From assembly GCA_013397455.1 (NCBI GenBank), contig VYZB01000290.1, forward strand, positions 865,316-929,315: a stretch of DNA of 64,000 nt. Reading direction: 5' to 3'. Each line of letters opens with the position of its first letter. The stretch's first letter is position 1. Shown piece after piece: positions 37,464 through 49,500 of the stretch. The notes under the pieces were generated by a model. It was not told where the DNA came from and did no database searches. It saw only the letters and a list, made by a program, of their open reading frames with translations. Both the position numbers and the translations under genes were made by a program. Source of the DNA: Crotophaga sulcirostris. Taxonomy: Eukaryota; Chordata; Aves; Cuculiformes; Crotophagidae.

Positions 37464-37514
37464 GGTGCCTCTGCCCGGCCGGTCCCTGCCCCTCACATGA
37501 CGGCTCCCGGCCGC

Positions 37515-37530
37515 GCCATGGCGGAAGCTG
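37515..37530 (+). promoter_or_regulatory. YY1/ETS-like composite overlapping the start codon
   Basis: GCCATGGCGGAAGCTG contains ATGGCGG, the core of YY1 sites that often sit on the initiator ATG of housekeeping genes, overlapping GCGGAAGC, an ETS/GABP-like core. The same bases give a strong translation-start context (G at -3, G at +4). Confidence 0.5.
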
Positions 37531-37538
37531 AGGAGAAG
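37518..37538 (+). CDS. VPS41: VPS41 coding exon 1
   Basis: Seven codons, MAEAEEK, then donor GTATCG. The ATG at 37518 is chosen because the protein family begins MAEAEE and the context is GCCATGG. A second in-frame ATG lies 21 bases upstream at 37497, in weaker context (C at -3), and would add MTAPGRA. If transcripts include it, leaky initiation could give a slightly longer form. Retaining intron 1 would extend the frame to 37835 and then terminate. Confidence 0.93.
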
Positions 37539-40500
37539 GTATCGGCCGTGCGGGCGCTGCCCCGCCGGAGGGGCGAGGGGCAGGGCCAGAGCGGCTCCGG
37601 GGGCCGCGGCTGTGTGGGGCGGGATGGGGCGCCCGGCGGCGGGGCGGCAGCGGCGGCCGGAGCCTCGCTGCGCCGGGGCGGAGGAGCGGGGATGGGGGCG
37701 GCGGGGCGGGGCTGCTGCCGGGTTTGCCTCAAAAATCCTGCCAGCTGGGCAGGGGAGGGCTCCTGTGTCGGGGTAGCACCCGGGGGGCTGAGCGGGAGGG
37801 AGGGGATTGAGACAGAGCTGCAGAGCCAAGGGTGAAGAGCTGGAGGTTCTGGCTGGCGTGGTCGAGAACTGTCTTCTACCACGGGAGATACGAACGAGTT
37901 CATCTCAACAGGGGAGACGAAATTTGAGGTGTTTGGTGCTTTCAGCTGTGGTTCTCTGAAGCAGGTGTCTTCCTAAAGCTGCCCTCTGCCTAGACTGCTC
38001 CTTCCCAAGGGAAAAAAAATAAAGCAAAAAGCTGAGTTCCCAGTCCCTCCAGAGACTTTCTCAATGTGTCTTTGCTGAGCTTTCTCAGTGTTTCTTTGCC
38101 AGCCGTATCCTGGGCTGCCTCAAAAGAAGCCTGGTGAGCTGGTCGAGGGAGGTGATTCTCCCCCTCTACTCTGCTCTTGTGAGACCCCAGTTGGAGTGCT
38201 GGGTCCAGTTCTGGAACCCCCTGCATAAGGAGGATATGGAACTGTTGGAACGGGTCCAGAGGAGGCCACGGAGATGATCGGAGAGCTGGAGCACCTCTGC
38301 TGTGAGGACAGGCTGAGAGAGTTGAGTTTGTTCAGCCCAGATAAGAGAAGGCTCTGGGGAGACCTCATAGCGGCCTTCCAGTACCTGAAGGGGCTACAGA
38401 AAAGCTGGGGAGGGACTTCTTACAAGGCCAAGTAATGATAGGACAAGGGGGAAGATTTAGATTAGACATTAGGAAGAAATTCTTCACGATGAGAGTGGTG
38501 AGGCTCTGGCACAGGCTGCCCAGGGAAGTTGTGGATGCTCCCTCCCTGGAAGTGCTCAAGGCCAGATTGGATGGGGTCTTGAGCAGAAAAAAATAAAGCA
38601 AAGCATGAAGTTCCCAGTCCTTACGGGGACTTTCTCAATGTTTCTTTGCTGAGCTAAGACTTCAACACAGAGCTGAGCTGTGTGGTGCTTGTCTGTTTTG
38701 AATTTGTAAAGGTAGGAGAGTCTTAGAATGACCTCAAGGGAACTGGCCTTAAGTGGAGACAGGTGTCTGGTTTCCTCCTTCCCTGCTGTCAGGGGTTTTG
38801 TTAGGAGGGGCTGGCTTCTTTCAGGGAGGCTTCATCTGCTGGTTTGGGGATTTTTTTAACTGTGGCAGCATGTCAAAGGTTTCTCAGGATAAAACCAACT
38901 CTGACAAATTGTCTTTTCTTCTTTAATAGTATAAGAGATTAAAATAGCCTGTGTTGTGCTCTCTTTGGACTACGACAGAAAAGTTACCTCGTTAGTTTCT
39001 GTTTATTTCCTCTGAGGAGCATGCACACCCCTACTGAAAGAGATGTGTATGTTGCGCTTGTAGGTTTCTTTGAAACCCAAGTTTCATGGTTTTCCCCTCC
39101 TTCAGCTTTCAGTTATGGGCCTAAACATGTAGTGGATAACATGTTATGTTTGTAAAGGCAGGGAAGGGAAAACCCTATATCCATCACATTGGAAAGCCAG
39201 TTTAAGGATTTATTGGGTAGTTATGTTGGATCTAAGTGAAAGGTTACTTCACATTTCTGTGGGTTCCTCATCCGAGTTCCCTTTCTCTGTTCTTAGTCTA
39301 CTTGAGCAACAGCATTTGCTTTCTGGCTGAAATGTACTTCTGATTTTCCCCTAGAGTCTGAGACCTACCAATGACAGCTATTTCTACATGATTTGGGATT
39401 GTGGTCATCTAGGAATACCAGGGTATATGTCCTATATCAAAATAGATTGATTATTTGAATCAGCTTGTGGTGTGCCCTGATTTTTTGGGGCAGTATTTTC
39501 CATGGTTGCTTTTGCACATAACAACTTGCAACTGAGTTTAATCTTTATTAAGTGACTTAGATGGATGTAAGGATCAGCTGCTCTAAGAGCAAGTGGGCTC
39601 TTACTCCATCCTGCACCTGTGTGACTCTGTCTGCCTCATGTTACATTGTGAGCTTATCCCAAAAACCGTCATTGCTGGCTGTCCCTACATCTTTATTCTC
39701 CTGAATACCCAAAGCAATTGGAACCATGAGGGGGGGTTGGGGGGGGACGGGAAATGTAAGTGGTGTAGCTGCACTAGAAAGTCTAATTTTTACCAGCAAA
39801 AATGTGACTTGCTGTAATTGCTTATTTTATTTGGGAGAGCAGATTTGTTTTTAAACAAATGGAAACTATATGAACTGTATCAAAATATCAAAATGGTAGT
39901 GCTAGTAATTTTATTTTATTATGGCATTCAGTAGGCAACTCTTGGTGTGCAGGAGAGAAAGGCAGTGGTTTTTGTTAGGAATCTGGTGGTACTTTGCATT
40001 GGACTTGTTATGTTCCTCTGTCTTGTCCAATAGTCTGGCAGTGTTACACCACAGTACTTTAGTTCTGTCCTCATTTGGTTATTGTTAAGTAGAATTTAAG
40101 ACACACAAAGATCATATGTAACAAAATTGTTTTTTCCTACATCTTGAGAGTAGACATCATAAGAGTGACAGACGAATTGTACTTGCAAAGTCAAACTTAT
40201 AAGAGCTTGAAAGGGTGCCAGAATTTTTCTCCCATCTTCATATTCCCTTGACTCCCGTGTTCTTTCTACTTGTAATTTCCCAAATCATGTTGTGAGTATA
40301 GATGACACAATTAACCCTCCTATGGGATGTGAGGACCTGGCTGTAGTGAGTAAAATGGAAGAAACAGATGGCAATAATCATGGTAACACCTTGCACTGAG
40401 ATTCAAGTAGCAAGCAGAAATGCTGCTTTTCTTCTCCCCATCTGTTGTGACCATCACTATGGCCGCTAAAGGTGAACTTTTACTAACACAAAGGAGGCTT

Positions 40501-43500
40501 TTGCTTTTGGCCTAGAGGTTGTAATCAGTGCGTTTTATAAACACAGCAAATAAATAAATGTGACAAACTAAAAATTACACTGGTTGTCAGTGCATTTTAT
40601 TTTGTTCCCATTCCAGTTCTCTTTAAACTGTTGGTAACTGTCTCTCTCTCTTTTTTTTTTTTCCTTCACTGGTAAAATTCTGTACCTATTTATCTTCCTG
40701 TCCAAATGCTACTTCATAAGATTTGAAATGCTGCCCTGTCTCTTTCTCGTTCTTTGCTTATATCATATTTTGTTCTTAAAATGCTTACATTCACTGTCAG
40801 CGTATTAGTTGTAACCTTTTATTGCTATTGATAACGATAAATACGTTAAGTAAATCTTCATTTTGCTGACCTCTTTGAGGAGGCATTGCATCAGCAGTTT
40901 TTCTCAGTGGACAGGTGAGAGATTAGTAGGAGTTGACTTAAAAAATTTTTTTGTAGGACAGTAAGAATCATTGTCTTTGCCAAGAGAGAGATGTTTTAAA
41001 GGTACAGTTGCTTCAAAGGCAAGAGAAAGCCATGTGGCTTGCATTGACATGGGATGGGAAGGGGAAAGTCATTAAATGCTGAATTTCTGTGGAAAATAGG
41101 TTGAAATAATTTCAGTTTAAAAGAAGCCTAGTAACAGCAGAGTAGTTGAATACCAAAACTAGTTTGTAGATAACTTGAGAATCCTGTTCTGCCTAGCGAG
41201 TCAAGACATGGGCAGTTGCTTTGCAAAACTTGCTGCCTCTTCTGGAAGGAGGGAAGCTTTCACAGATTTTCTGATGATCCAATCACTCTCTTTTAGGGTA
41301 ACTGACAATAGTATCCCAGTCAACTGGTGCCGCTGAGTGTCAGTGTGGCACTAGATTGTGACTGCCAGCACAAATTGGGTATGAATGGAAAGAATGGAAA
41401 CTCTGAATTTTGTGTTGCTTCCACTTTGTCTTCTGTTTCTTAAAAAAGGTTTAAAAAGTTCTTTAAAAAGAGCCATACTTCTCAGTTATGTATGTACTTA
41501 GCTAATTCACCCTTTGTTCTTTGTATCTTTTCCAGGAAACCAGGTCTAATGAGGAATCAACAGATGAATCTGAGGTAAGCCTGCTTAAAGTGCTTCACGC
41601 CTGAATCTGTACTAGTTATTTGTCAGTATGGGAGGAAACAACTACCTCATAGGTTGTTTTTCAAAGTTTTTCTGGTACGATGTAGCAAGAAATGTTAATC
41701 TGGGCTTAAAATACTAAAAAGGAGATGTAATTTGCTCTTAGAAGTTTCTTTATATTAAAAAAAACCCTCAATCACCCCATTATAGTAAAATAAATGGTGT
41801 TGAGAGACAAATTCAATTGCACGCAGTTCTATTTTGATCAAATGAAAATTTGATTGTCAGTGTAATTATATATGCAGTAACACTACAGTCAAGTAATTAT
41901 TGTGTTAATTTAATAACTTCACGGTCTAGGTTTAATCATGTTCTGTGGAGTCTTTGTTATTAAGATGACATTTTGTCAAAAATTGTCTCATATTCTGGAG
42001 TGGTCTGCCTACCCTACTGTAGATGCTGGAAAAAGTGGATCAGGTTTATGGAGAGAAAGGGAGCTACAGAAGGTTCAAGAATTTGTCCCTGAACTAACAG
42101 TGTACTAACTCCAAACTTGCCATCACTGAAGGAACCATTAGACATCTGGGAAGAGATGCTTGATTTTAGTGTGGTCTGGGATGGCTACATGAAGGAAGAA
42201 ATAAGGGTGGTTGAGCAGCTTTATTTGTGGCCACAGGCAAGGACAGATGATACAGAGCAGGGTATTACCTTGACAGAGTGCTTTCACCAATTATGTATCT
42301 AAGTGAAGGTGGCTTCTAGACTTCCAGAACTTTAATGGGCTTGCTGTTAGGAAGTTTTTCTATTTTTCACCTAGGGACTAATCTTCATGCTTGGGATCTG
42401 GGTTTAAGCACTAAGCAGACAGAAATCCTTCTTTCCAAGACACTGAGTACTGCAGTGGTGGCTTTTGAAAAAATATTTTTGCAAAAGACTGGGCCTTTTT
42501 TCCGTGTGAGATAAGGGGTTTTTTTTCCCCTCTGCCTTTCGTGAGTGGCTGTCTGTAGTGACACCATAGGCTGTTCAAGGTGAGAAGGAGAGATTTCTTT
42601 GGCCCTTTAACGCTGCTGTGTGGAGAGACATTTTTGGCCAGTGTGAGATGGTTTCATTCCGGGTGTTGCTTTGTGATGTAAAGTACACATAGACAATGAC
42701 TGAGTGAGAACTGGAGTATTTAGTTGAATAGTCATCTTCTCAAGAATTGACATTTACAAGATAATGAACACAAATAGTTAACTGCTGAGATGATTTTTTT
42801 TTTAAAGCCTATTGCAAGTGAGAACTTGTTTTAGGGTCGTTTTAATGGCCTTTCAACATTTCAGTCCGTAATAATAAGAATTTACAGCACAATTAATCAT
42901 AAATGGGCTGCCAGTTTGTCGGGGTTTTGTTTGTTTTCACTGTAAGTAAAAACAGGCGTCATGCAGCTTTCACAAAACTGGAAGTCATACAATTTCAACA
43001 AGACCTTGGTTAAAGTTGATGTCTGTTTATAATGTCAATTTCATATGTGTAGAGAAGTGAAAAGGAAATTTTCTGGAACAAAATGTAGATGTTGGATCTA
43101 AGAACAATCCAATCATCATTTTAATGCCTATGAAAATGCTTTTCATGAGTTGTCTTTGAATAGTAAATCCATGCTATAGCTGATGAAATGAAACTTTGAA
43201 ACCATGTTTAGAAAGTACTTAAAAGGAAGTGGTGAACAATTTTCACAATGTTTGTGTTTACATCACTCAAACTATTTATAATGATCATTCAAATAGAAAC
43301 AAAAAATAGTGATAGAGTCACAAAGTCTAAATGTTGTCAGTGCTTGCATATACTATTTAAAGTATAGACAATAAAATTCAAGTGATGGCTTCACTCTTAG
43401 CTCTCATGATCATAAAATTGTATGATTTCTTTTGGTTCATAGTTTGAATAATAAGGGGTGGATTTTATGTTGGCGATACTGAGGCTGTAATCCTTGCAGC

Positions 43501-46500
43501 CTGTATCCTATTTTACTGATTTAAAAATATAATATTTATGGTGTGGACTTCAAGACATCTTCTCATCATAGTAAAAAAGATTTTTGCATATACAATTGGT
43601 CTTGCACTTCATTTAATTTAAATTCTTCCCATAAAATTGAAAACTATTACTATTGGTTTCAGAGGGTACATGACAAGTTACTCTGTAGAAGTCTTTTCTA
43701 TTATGGAAGAAGGTAATTTTAAATTCCTGTGTTTTGAGTAAATGATGCACCTGTCTGAACTGGATGTGTAAATAAAATATGGTTGGGGTTTTTTTTCTGT
43801 ATTTCTTACACTGCTGAGCCATTATTTTAGTGAAAAAATCAAACATACAGTGATTCTCTTTTATGCAGCAACTTTAGTAGCTCCTAGTAAGTGAGATGCT
43901 AATTCTAACTTGCTGCTTGCTTGGTTTGTTTTGAATGACAGGCTCTTTAACAAATGCCAGGATGCTTTTTCACACAGACTTGGTGATAGAGCTTTACAAT
44001 AGACCTCAAGTGTGTGAGTCTGCAAAATTTGACTGTCTTCAATGTACCAGCTAAGAGCTGTTCATTTTAAGTTTGGTTCCAACTCTTGCTTCCCAAGAGA
44101 CTGAGTTCCTAAGGCTGCTTAAGTGCTTAATACTTCCAGATGTTTGAATTTTACCTGTTCTAATTTAAAGGTGTTAATTAACAGCGATGGCACATATGTT
44201 CAGATGTTAAGCAGACCTTTTGGTGTGGAGACAGTGGTATGAGCACTTGTAGAATTGGAATAGATCTTTCCTGGTACCTACATTACAACTTACACTTTTA
44301 TTTTATATCCTTAGATATGATATGGGGTATTACAAACTTTCTCTTTTCCTATAAGCAGACTACTATATATTATACCATGATATGATGAGGAAATAGTGTA
44401 TCTAACACCATCTTCTAATTCTCAAGAGAAAAGCCTACTATGTTTGCTAGATAATTCTACTGTAGTCCTGAAGGACAATTATTTTCTTTTATCTTCTGGT
44501 TTTGATTGTTTGGGTTTGGGATATTTTTATTATGTTTGTGATGTAGATTTGCTTTACTTCTCCCAACCCTGTCTAATCATCAAATATACTGCATCTGGGG
44601 CTGAGTCTGAGCAGATTTCTTTGGTTGATAAGTCCTAGTACAATCTGGTTTCATTGTCTTATTTAATTTTATTTTATGGCACCTGGAGCTGCGTGTTTGG
44701 CCTGTCACATTTGATGAGATATTAAAAAAAGACAACAAAGTAATCTGACTTTTGGCTGTTTGTAAATGGTGGAGGAAAAAAGTCTGCATAAATTATGTAC
44801 AGCCTGAATCCTAATTTGTTTGCAAATTAATTTTCTTTCTTGCAATGTGTCTGTTTCTGTAATATCTTACTTTTCTCAGTTGAGCTGTTTCTTGTCAAGC
44901 AGATACTTTTGCCAGCTAATTAGCAAAAGATAACACTAATAAATGTGTAAGTACATAGTTAAGCTTTCTTCAGTAGGAGTGCAACTTAAGGTGAAATAGA
45001 TGCAGAATGGTATTTTTCTCGCATTTAAGTTGATGCTGCTGCGTGGCTTGTAATTTTGCCTTTGAACATTTTGCTTTTAATGAGACAATCCTGTTATATT
45101 AATACTTGATGGACTGTTTTTGAGTGATTTAAACAAATTTTTATTTTATTTTAATACAAATGATCTTCCTTAACTTAAAACAAGGAAAAGTTAGAGTACT
45201 GTAGTGCATGTGTTGTGAAATGCACCCATGAATCATGTGCATTTTGTGAAGAAAGGAACTGATCTTGTATCCCTTAATTCAAAAGAAAACTTCTTAAAGA
45301 GCCAGCTTGAGTTTCTCTGAACCTCCATGCTGCTCTGCACTGTATTGCTATAGAGTGTGTTTATTTACAGTGTGTTGTAGTTGCACAGTATGGCAGTCAC
45401 TATTCATTATGCTACACTGTGAAATCTTGTGAGGTCAAGTGAATGCTATTTTTGTTTTCACTGTATATATAGTGTACAAAACATGCCCACTGAGACATAA
45501 CTTGTATTGATAAAAGTATATATTGCACCCTGGAAATTTCTGGTCTGCATAAATTAGTAACAGATATTTCAGGTAACTTGCACGTAGCAGAAGAATGTTT
45601 GGAGCCATGCCTTGTGGTCCCAGGACCTGCAGCTTCTGTCTCAACCTCAGACATCATATACAGGTTAATTATGGTTAGACTTTATATACAGGTTAATTAT
45701 ACTCTGCTTCTTTCTTGCGTGTGTGCCTGCCCCACCCCATAAAATGGGACAACAGCTACTTGCGTCTGAGAAGTAAAGGAGTAAAGGCAGGCTTTCAAAG
45801 CCCCGTTTGTGAGTGTAAGCTACTGATAAAATTGAAGTAATGATGTATCAAAAACTAGAACTTTCTGACTTGGTGAGAGAATCAAAGCAAAGTTATAATC
45901 TTGGAATTTTGTTTGTTATTTGTTAAAACTGCCTGCTTTTTTCTAATGTACTGCTGGGGCTATGAGCAAATTGCCCTGGTCCAGTACGTATCTTCTTTAC
46001 AGGGATCACCTTATCAAGAACAAGTGTCACTGGAATCATAAAATAAGTGCTATGTCCCATGAAATGATCCTGTGATTTTGTAAGGAGTTTCACTGATTTT
46101 CTAGTAGGTACTGCACTACAGGGTAAATTTTTTGTTTTGTACTGTTGAAGGAATTCACAAAAGCAAGGCAGGTGGGTGTAGATGTTAATTTTCTGAAAAA
46201 AATTATTTACAATTTTTTTTTTTTCTAATAAAAGTTGCATTGCTATGTGCATTGCTGTTTTTTAAAGGTACTTGTGTGTGTTAGTCATCAGTGTTGCATA
46301 TGTTTCCATTCTAGCATTTTTATGTCTCCTATTCTTAATCTTTTGGGTTTTTTTCCTATTTTCTGATCTTTAATTGATGGTACCCTGTGAAAGGGATAAG
46401 TTTGTTCATTTAGTTTATGCTTTTAGTTATTTAAACACTATATTAATAGATTCTATGAGAGTTTGTAGACAGGAAAGTATTGTAGAAATTCTTGGTTAAC

Positions 46501-49500
46501 CCAATGCTCAAAGAATTTGTGGTCGTTTAGAAATATCCCTCACTGATAAACTTTTACCACTGAAATTGATAGCAATTCTGTTTTTTAAGGTTTTGAAAAC
46601 TGATCAGAGCAGAAACACAGTTAGTAAATGCGTAAACCTTAAGAAGAGGCAACGAAAAAATCCTTAATGCTTCCTTTTCAGTGCATTCCAGATCTTAGTC
46701 TTGTAGGTTGGGTCTGGATTAGGTTAAAGCAATTAAATCATTTCAAGTAAATAAAGCATCTGGTAAAAAAAGCTCCTTGTCATACTCTGTTTCCATCAAA
46801 ATGTTCTCTTAACGTGGAATGTGGAACATTGGGCTGGAAGAGGTGAGCTGTGTTGTAGCTTTTGAAGGGGCATCACCATTGCAACAAAAAAATGGATGGT
46901 TGAAAAGTAGATTTGGCTATCATACCTCTGTCCAACTTGCCTTTTTTTTTGTTTCCTGTCTGACCTTTGGCAAGGTACTTCTTTTCACTGTGCCTCTTTT
47001 CCTTATTATTGGATAGCTCTACACTAGATTGCCATCCTTTGCATTCAGTTGTTTCAAAAATATAAAATGGGATAAAAATGCTCAAAAAGAATGCTCGGTT
47101 TCACATACCTGAGAAACATGAGAAGAGATTGCTTCCCCCTGCATGGCTTTAAGTGAAATTGGCCTCTTCAGTGGGGAGAATGGAAGGAAAAGATATGTAA
47201 ATTTTAAATAGAAAGTTCTCCGTATTAATGAGAAAATGTATCATGCAAGTAATTTATCAATTTGAGTCAGTAGGATGAGCATAGTAAATTATTTATTGAG
47301 GTTTAAATGAAATCTTTTCATACATTAATTTGAAAAACAAGTTTGCAGACACTAGTAACTAACATTGTAATACACATCATTAGAGGATTGACTTGCAGGA
47401 AAAATGGATTATTGCAATATTATTTTAATATCTTCTGGTTTGGAGTGAAAAGTATATAATTCATTTAATGAGCTATTAATATTAACCAGGAGTGCTGTTC
47501 TATCTGTGTATGGTGGAATGCGTAAAAACTAAAAATGCCGCTGTGTGTGCTACAAAAATTAAATGCAATTGCAAAGCTAGTGTGCTAACAGAGTATACAG
47601 GTGTGGCTTTTCCAAAATACTAAATATATTCATCCAGATGGAATAACACTCTGGGCTGGAAAAATAAAAGTAGCAGGGAAATCCATCTATTTACCATCTA
47701 ACTCTTCCACTGTGTTGAGTGGGTGAACTTTAAAAACTACTGTTCCCAAAACTGCACTGTAGAGTTTTCTTATGCAGTACATCACAAGGTGGCAACCAGG
47801 CTGCTTGAGTAGTGTTCACAGGGGAAACAAATGTTTGCCCAAGTTCCTTACTCAGCAAAAAGAAAACTAGAAGTAGAAATGCGCACTTTCATTGAGATTT
47901 GAACTGTGTTTGGATTTTTCAGTGTTGGAATTGGATTTGGACATGGAAGATAAAACAGCGTATCCTGTGCTGCCTCTTTATGGTGCAGTTGATGTGGATG
48001 GACTGATCCCGTGCTTTTGAACATGGAAGTGGATTTGAAAGTTTTCAGGTGTTCTTTGCTATGCACAAAACTATCAGTAAAATAAAACAAATCTATGGGA
48101 GTCAAAATGAAACCAAATTGTACTATGTGGACTTTTTTTTAACAGGGCATTTATGTTGGTTGATCATGTGCAATATCTCATCTGTGAGGTACTTCTGCTT
48201 CACAACTTGACTGGTCCCCAGCTCCTTCAAACCTGTAGGAGAGAATCTTCAATTGGTGTTCCGCAAATATTGTGTGACATTCTGTATACCACAACAGTTT
48301 TGCAAAGGAATAAAATGCTCTCTGCTTTGCCTTTCATCTGTGTGTCATTTCGTACTGTGAATGCAGCCCATTTTGATACATATTCACAGGCAGCCATATC
48401 ATCCTAATTCCTTTCTCCTGGTGTATATCTGCATTTTCCCAAAGAGGTCAAGGTATTAAATAAATCCCTGCAGAAAATGCATGAGGAGAACAGAAAACTG
48501 TTGTGTGAAATTTTACCATCCTAATCCATATTTTCCAATTTTACAGCCAGATGCTGGGAAAGTATTGGTGATTTGCCTTATGAGGAATCATAAAGGAACT
48601 GGATGGGGGATTATTCACTTCTCTTCCTTCACTGAACTAACATTACTGTATTTTTACCATAGAAATAGGGGGAAATATTTTCAGCAGCTTAAGTCACAGA
48701 TGTGTTTTCATGGTTTAGAAATTTCCATCTTCCTGCCTTTTGTCTTGTGTAGCAGAATAGAAACTAATTCTTGTACAGGTTGGAAACTTGAATAAGTTTT
48801 TAGTATTTATTCCAAACGATTGTAACATTCGTTCCAAACTATATTAATTCTCACAAAATGTCTGTTTATATAGGGTTCAGAATACAGCAGCCTGTGCTCT
48901 TTTGCACTGTCCTGCAAGTGTTCTACAGAACTTAGTTGGGTGTTTTACCGAGATAATTGTATGTCCTCCGGAGTATTTTCTCTGAAGGATTTGGGGAATA
49001 TGGTTTAGTAAACCTAAAGTCGGGTTCATTTATACATCGGTGCTTCAGTATCTCTTGACCCTGAGTGAATGGAGAGAGTCAGTTCCTGACAAAGGTCTGG
49101 GATCTGAACTGGAGGGGGTAAAAACTGAAAATAATCATCATTTCTGTACCAGGCCAAAGGAGGCATTATGATTCATGTGGTGAAATTCCGAGGTGTTGTA
49201 ATGAAGTGGTGGTTAAATGAAAAAAATTAGTTGTACCTTTAGTTGGGTAGTATTTGCTTCCTCATGGAAATGTTGTGACAGTTCTCCTAAAGTCTGTCAG
49301 GTGCTTGGTGGGCCCCCTTGTCTGAACTGACGTTTGCACAGACTGTCCCTGGTGCGATCTTGCCCTCCCAGGCAGTGTTGGTGTTAGGAGGGGTTTGCAG
49401 GTGACCTTGGCTTCAGTTGGTGGTATAAATCACAACAGAATGTGCATCTTTCAGAACTGTGTGGTTGGAAGTCACCCATTCCACTTCTCAGTGGGGTACC

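Larger units (their letters stand above)
37440..37800. promoter_or_regulatory. VPS41: VPS41 CpG-island promoter
   Basis: Composition changes sharply to very GC-rich, CpG-dense DNA covering the first exon and the start of intron 1. Sp1-type GC boxes are present, for example GGGGCGGGGC at 37703-37712. No TATA box is visible, as usual for a housekeeping CpG-island promoter. Transcription probably starts between the ZNF143-like motif (37450-37463) and the ATG at 37518, giving a short 5' UTR. Long Pro/Ala/Gly-rich frames on both strands here (for example minus 37248-37829 and 37493-37903) are shadows of the composition. CpG islands often fire in both directions, so a divergent non-coding transcript is possible but not shown. 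Confidence 0.85.
37539..41535 (+). other. VPS41: VPS41 intron 1 (about 4.0 kb)
   Basis: Donor GTATCG; acceptor preceded by the pyrimidine tract CCCTTTGTTCTTTGTATCTTTTCCAG (split: tract at 41510-41530, AG at 41534-41535). It contains the rest of the CpG island, a CR1 fragment bracketed by 70-bp direct repeats (38012-38655), a G-rich run at 39730-39751 and a TC/T-rich tract near 40642-40662. No further exon is recognised. Confidence 0.9.

Noticed and set aside
37248..37829. Long minus-strand Pro/Ala-rich frame (193 codons) and a second one at 37493-37903
   Set aside because: They run through CR1 tails and a CpG island antisense to VPS41 exon 1; the low stop density comes from GC content.
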